From: Nostoc sp. UHCC 0702
GTDB taxonomy: Bacteria; Cyanobacteriota; Cyanobacteriia; Cyanobacteriales; Nostocaceae
DNA: 64,000 nucleotides
Reading direction: 5' to 3'
Assembly: GCA_017164015.1 (NCBI GenBank)
Contig: CP071065.1
Span: 4,751,918-4,815,917 of the forward strand
The notes under the pieces are model-generated. The model was not told the DNA's origin. It searched no databases and saw only the letters and a list, made by a program, of their open reading frames with translations. Of the stretch, positions 60,593 through 64,000 are shown piece after piece. Each line of letters opens with the position of its first letter. Position 1 is the first letter of the stretch. The position numbers and the translations under genes were made by a program.

Positions 60593-61516
60593 ATGGCAAA
60601 CACCTGGTGGGAACTAGAGATTTTATGTGAACCAGCACTGGAAGATTCCATCTTTTGGCGGCTGGAAAATTTTGGTAGTCGTGGTACAGCTAGTGAAAGC
60701 AAAGGTAATTCCTGTATAGTGAAGGCTTACCTAGCGAGATTTCAAGCACAGCTACTAGATTTGGCAGCCCTATCGCTGTGGCTGCGTCAAGATGCCTTGT
60801 GTGTAGGATTATCTGTTCCTACCCTGCACTGGCGCTTAATTGACGAGGAAGATTGGGCCACTAGCTGGAAACAATATTGGCAACCGCAGGAAATAGGCGA
60901 TCGCTTCCTCATCAACCCCGCATGGCTACCATTACCACAAACATTAGACAGGTTAGTGATTCGCCTCGACCCAGGTGTAGCATTTGGCACTGGAACTCAT
61001 GCCACAACCCAGCTATGTTTAGAATCACTAGAAATGCGGATGACTGATTTACCAGAAGCTTTTGCAGGAAAGACTAGCAAAAAAGAGCCTATGGTAATTG
61101 CGGATATAGGTTGTGGCTCTGGTATACTTTCCATCGGGGCGGTGCTATTGGGTGCTGAGAAAGTCTACGCAGTGGATACCGACCCCTTAGCGGTACAATC
61201 AACTTTTAGTAATCGCGCCTTGAACGACATTAGTCCAGAACGGTTGATTCCAACCGAAGGTAGTGTAGACATGGTGACGAGATTACTGGGAGGACAACCA
61301 GTTGATGGCATAGTCTGCAACATTTTAGCCAATGTAATTATCGAGTTAATACCAGAAATAACCGCGATCGCCAAACTAAGTACATGGGCTGTTTTCAGCG
61401 GCATATTACTAGAACAATCCAAAACAGTTGCTGACGCCTTAGAAGAACATGGCTGGGTTGTTGCCACCCTTTGGAAAAGAAAAGAATGGTGTTGCTTGAA
61501 TGTCAGACGTTCTTAA
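60593..61516 (+). CDS. prmA: Ribosomal protein L11 methyltransferase
   Basis: 307-aa SAM-dependent methyltransferase that modifies ribosomal protein L11. N-terminal substrate-recognition part begins MANTWWELEILCEPALEDSI. SAM domain: RLDPGVAFGTGTHATTQLCLE, motif I VIADIGCGSGILSIGAVLLGA, acidic VYAVDTDPLAVQST, and motif IV-like VCNILANVIIELIPEI. Complete; follows serA. Confidence 0.95.
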   Translation: MANTWWELEILCEPALEDSIFWRLENFGSRGTASESKGNSCIVKAYLARFQAQLLDLAALSLWLRQDALCVGLSVPTLHWRLIDEEDWATSWKQYWQPQEIGDRFLINPAWLPLPQTLDRLVIRLDPGVAFGTGTHATTQLCLESLEMRMTDLPEAFAGKTSKKEPMVIADIGCGSGILSIGAVLLGAEKVYAVDTDPLAVQSTFSNRALNDISPERLIPTEGSVDMVTRLLGGQPVDGIVCNILANVIIELIPEITAIAKLSTWAVFSGILLEQSKTVADALEEHGWVVATLWKRKEWCCLNVRRS

Positions 61517-61890
61517 ATATTATCTATCTTGTGGGGTGGGCAGGAAAGCCCGCCCTTTTGTACCTCACTCAGATGAAATCTGCTGTAAAGAGTTTTAATA
61601 TCAAGTTCGGATGATTACTTATCATTGCAGTTCTTGCCTTATATCATGTCCGCGCTTATTACTTATAAAAACCAAAGAACCCCGCCCCACCAAAGCTACG
61701 CTTTGTTTCCCCTCCCCGTTGACGGGGAGGGGTTAGGGGTGGGGTGCAATAATTGCGGGAATCATAACTAATTAACCGGACATGATATTACCCCACCCCT
61801 TAATCCCCTATTAAGGGGTGGGGTTCAGAGGGTTTTATAAGTAATTAAGCGAACTTGATTAATTCGTTCTGGTGAGGCAATTGATGACGA
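61517..61890. other. Intergenic repeats downstream of prmA
   Basis: A partial copy of repeat F (CTTGTGGGGTGGGC at about 61531), MITE B (61641-61788), and a perfect 14-bp hairpin CCCCACCCCTTAAT / ATTAAGGGGTGGGG (61791-61823). No gene. Confidence 0.7.
61641..61788. mobile_element. MITE family B, complete copy
   Basis: ATATCATGTCCGCGCTTATT at the left, TAATTAACCGGACATGATAT at the right; central hairpin CCCCTCCCCGTTGACGGGGAG and a CTACGCTTTG block. 148 bp. Confidence 0.85.
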
Positions 61891-62994
61891 CTACTTATGA
61901 ATTACTGCTGTGTCAGTTGTGACTTTTGCAGATTCTGGCTCAACATCATGTAAGTGATAAAAAGCCCCAGCACGCCAGCTATCTGCAATGTCTTTGATAA
62001 AACTGGCAGTGGGAATAGCAATTAGCAAGCCCAGCACTCCTCCTAATTTGGCTCCCACCAACAAGGAGATTACCACCCACACCGGATTTAAGCCAGTCAA
62101 ATCGCCGAGAATGCGGGGTGCGACAAAATTAGAATTTACCTGATCAATCGCTACAGCTACAACTAAAACTTCTACTCCCAGCCAAAAGTTTTGCAACGCT
62201 ACTAACAGACTAACTATAGCGATACCTATACCCGTGCCAAAGGGGAAGAGAGAGAAAAAACCAATGCCAATGCCGAAAAGTAAAGCCAGGGGAACTCGCA
62301 GCCCCACAAACACCAGTGTAACTGTCACCCCCAGCACAGCACCCAGTGTTGCCTGACCGATAAAGTAATTCTGGAAATCTTTTCTCAGTAATTGTCGCAC
62401 TTTTGACGTAGTTGATGGGGGAAACCACTGATAAACTCCATCCCAGAGGCGATCGCCATTTAATATCATATAAATAGTTAACACCACCGCCAGCAGCACA
62501 TTGACAACAACATTGATGGTATCCACAGCAAAACTAAGAATTTGACCAGTAAATGTCTGTAGCTGGCTAGATAATCGGTCAAGAACTTGGGTAAATAAGC
62601 CGCTGAAATTAATGGGAATTTGCTGTTGATTTAAAGCCCATTCCTGGAAAGTTTGCAGTTGTTGAGTCCCAGAATCAATCCAACTCGGCAAAATGTTAGC
62701 CAGTTCATTAAGTTGTTGTAGGATTAGGGGAACCAAAGTGATACCTAAACCCACTAAGATCACCACAGTCAACAGCAAAACTCCCCCAATTGCCAAGTTG
62801 CGTTTGATGCCTTTTGCCTGTAAAAACTGAATTGGATAGTTTAAAACAAAAGCCAGCAGGATGGCGGCGGCAACAACACTCACCAAGGGTTGAAAATACT
62901 GTACAACCTGGAGCAATAGCCAACCATTGAGAATGGCAATAGGAAATGCCAATCCCATAGCTAACCATCGTGGCAGTTTGTTTGCTGATTGCAT
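61891..62994 (-). CDS. AI-2E family transporter (PerM-like membrane protein)
   Basis: 367 aa from ATG 62994 (MQSANKLPRWLAMG). Typical AI-2E/PerM layout: two N-terminal membrane helices (AFPIAILNGWLLLQVV, VVAAAILLAFVLNYPI), a third (IGGVLLLTVVILVGLGITLV), a long amphipathic region with QQLNELANILPSW, then helices from VVNVLLAVVLTIYMILNGDRLW to the C-terminus, with the family's GQATLGAVLGVTVT and DLTGLNPVWVVISLLVGAKLGG. The frame continues 72 codons upstream through STRR-derived sequence (ITNYQLP), which is not taken as protein. Substrate unknown. Confidence 0.9.
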   Translation of the reverse strand: MQSANKLPRWLAMGLAFPIAILNGWLLLQVVQYFQPLVSVVAAAILLAFVLNYPIQFLQAKGIKRNLAIGGVLLLTVVILVGLGITLVPLILQQLNELANILPSWIDSGTQQLQTFQEWALNQQQIPINFSGLFTQVLDRLSSQLQTFTGQILSFAVDTINVVVNVLLAVVLTIYMILNGDRLWDGVYQWFPPSTTSKVRQLLRKDFQNYFIGQATLGAVLGVTVTLVFVGLRVPLALLFGIGIGFFSLFPFGTGIGIAIVSLLVALQNFWLGVEVLVVAVAIDQVNSNFVAPRILGDLTGLNPVWVVISLLVGAKLGGVLGLLIAIPTASFIKDIADSWRAGAFYHLHDVEPESAKVTTDTAVIHK

Positions 62995-63034
62995 TAGTGG
63001 TAACTCCACACGATATCTAACTTTATTTTGCCTC

Positions 63035-63212
63035 TTCGGGAATTGGGAATGGGGAATTGGGCATTGAGAATTGGTAATTGGTAATTGGTAATTGGTAATT
63101 GGTAATTGGTAATTGGGAATGGGGTATTGCTTCCCATCCCCCCCATCCCCCTCATCCCCCTCATCCCCCCCATCTCCCCATCTCCCCAGTCCCCAGTCCC
63201 CAGTCTCCAAAT
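63035..63212. repeat. STRR upstream of the AI-2E family gene
   Basis: GGGAATT units, six GGTAATT heptamers, CCCCCAT/CCCCTCAT units, then CCCAGTC. Four heptamer types in 180 bp. Confidence 0.92.
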
Positions 63213-63267
63213 CAAATGCTGTGTGGATTTTTCTTTATCAGAAAAATGGGTTTTAAACCCCGTCGTT

Positions 63268-63669
63268 CTACGACGGCTTTTCTTGGTCTTGAATGTATTT
63301 TTTAAGAACTTCAATTGGCGCACCTCCAACAGAGGATACAAAATAGCTAGGACTCCAAACAGCATCTTTCCCGTAAGGTTTTGGGTATCCAGCTTGACCA
63401 TATCTACGACTGGATACTCCTTTTAGTGAATTGACCATCTGGGAAATTGAAAGCTTTGGGGGATATTCTAACAAAACATGAATATGATCGGATTCTCCAT
63501 TAAATTCTAGGACATTAAAATCCATTTTTTTGGAGACTTCTACAAATGACTTGTGGATGAGTTCAAGACTTTCAGCAGTAAATATCTTTCTTTTATATTT
63601 AGTCACGCAGACCAAATGTATTTTTAGGTCTGAAACACTATGCCTTTGTTTTCTCAAACCACTTGTCAT
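63268..63669 (-). CDS. tnpA: IS200/IS605 transposase TnpA (Y1 HUH)
   Basis: 133-aa single-strand transposase from ATG 63669 (MTSGLRKQRHSV). HUH motif H62-I-H64 in ESDHIHVLLEYPP, and the catalytic Tyr, about Y125, in APIEVLKKYIQDQ. The length and order are those of active Y1 transposases. Divergent from tnpB. Confidence 0.92.
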   Translation of the reverse strand: MTSGLRKQRHSVSDLKIHLVCVTKYKRKIFTAESLELIHKSFVEVSKKMDFNVLEFNGESDHIHVLLEYPPKLSISQMVNSLKGVSSRRYGQAGYPKPYGKDAVWSPSYFVSSVGGAPIEVLKKYIQDQEKPS

Positions 63670-63720
63670 GTTTATCCGACCAATGTACAATACTTAAACA
63701 GACCAATTTTACCACAGAGA

Positions 63721-63975
63721 ATGAAAGCTAAATATCAGTACAGATTCTACCCAACAGACCAACAAAAGCGAAGTCTCGCTCAGTTATTTGGTTGTGTGCG
63801 TGTAGTCTGGAATGATGCGCTATTCTTCTGTAAGCAGTCTCTTGAACTACCAGGGTATAGCAAGCTTTCAGCAATGCTTACTCAAGCCAAAAAGACTCTC
63901 GGTAGAAAATGGTTAGCTGATGTTTCTTCAGTGCCATTACAACAGTCTCTTAGAGGATGTCTGAAAAGTCCTTAA
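63721..63975 (+). pseudogene. tnpB: tnpB, 5' fragment
   Basis: MKAKYQYRFYPTDQQKRSLA then QLFGCVRVVWNDALFFCKQS is the N-terminus of an IS605 TnpB. After SSVPLQQSL the frame enters the repeat core GAGGATGTCTGAAAAGTC and stops at 63975, about 84 codons in, whereas TnpB is normally about 400 aa with a RuvC domain. The remainder could lie past an inserted element outside the window. Confidence 0.85.
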
Positions 63976-64000
63976 CTATGTATCAAATGAGTTTAGATCC

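Larger units (their letters stand above)
63240..63975. mobile_element. IS200/IS605-type element, truncated
   Basis: Divergent tnpA and tnpB with 51 bp between the chosen starts. The tnpA-side end shows the subterminal hairpin CCGTCGTTCTACGACGG at about 63260-63276. The tnpB side is cut at 63949-63975 by another repeat, so the element is incomplete. Confidence 0.8.

Noticed and set aside
62995..63210. 72-residue N-terminal extension of the AI-2E family transporter
   Set aside because: Low-complexity translation of STRR; the membrane domain starts right after the internal Met.

Overview
The window is chromosome-type DNA from a filamentous, probably heterocystous (Nostocales-type) cyanobacterium. 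The evidence is form IB Rubisco genes (rbcL, rbcX, rbcS) with a Rubisco activase carrying an SSU-like C-terminal domain, the Mg-chelatase genes chlI and chlH, many copies of the HIP1 octamer GCGATCGC, abundant heptameric short tandem repeats (STRR) of the kind known from heterocystous cyanobacteria, and an XisH/XisI pair. No rRNA or tRNA gene was recognised.

Layout. 0-6.5 kb: amidohydrolase, Asp/Asn beta-hydroxylase-like protein, MDR oxidoreductase, NTF2-like protein, chlI and a small membrane protein. 7-12.7 kb: a toxin-antitoxin (TA) island (VapBC, MazEF-like, VapBC, PIN-like protein, orphan HigA, XisH/XisI, one Uma2 protein), with a ~95-bp repeat family between the modules. 12.9-18.5 kb: chlH and, divergently, an LpxB-related glycosyltransferase with an STRR-encoded linker. 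19.5-24.7 kb: a two-gene STAND unit (130-aa protein plus NB-ARC/TPR protein) between two broken PIN-toxin loci. 24.8-27.5 kb: Bax1 (DUF790)/XPB pair. 28-30.7 kb: hybrid histidine kinase. 30.9-34.8 kb: RlaP-type nucleotidyltransferase, a broken and an intact Uma2 gene, a GT2 glycosyltransferase, a hypothetical gene. 35.4-37.3 kb: CRISPR array of 26 repeats, no cas genes in view. 37.6-42.4 kb: rbcL-rbcX-rbcS, then an Uma2 gene and rca, all on the minus strand. 43.3-44.6 kb: IS element. 44.8-50.6 kb: beta-propeller protein, panB, two Uma2 genes, RelBE-like module, HicB with a truncated HicA. 51.8-54.8 kb: NACHT-HEAT STAND gene followed at 15 bp by hicA-hicB. 55.1-58.3 kb: four tandem near-identical Uma2 genes. 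58.9-63 kb: serA, prmA, AI-2E family transporter. 63.3-64 kb: IS200/IS605-type tnpA and a truncated tnpB.

Housekeeping genes for chlorophyll, carbon fixation, serine and pantothenate synthesis are thus interleaved with an accessory layer: nine intact Uma2 genes plus one pseudogene, about ten TA loci of which four are incomplete, two STAND NTPases, a CRISPR array and several families of small inverted-repeat (MITE-like) elements. One MITE family shares its terminal repeat with the IS in this window, and another is nested inside a member of the first. Repeats also invade genes: they supply the ChlI C-terminus, a linker in the LpxB-like protein, an insert in the NB-ARC domain and the XPB tail, and they break three TA genes.

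The most system-like candidates are the NACHT-HicAB unit, the split NB-ARC/TPR unit and the four-gene Uma2 array. Their functions are inferred from sequence only.
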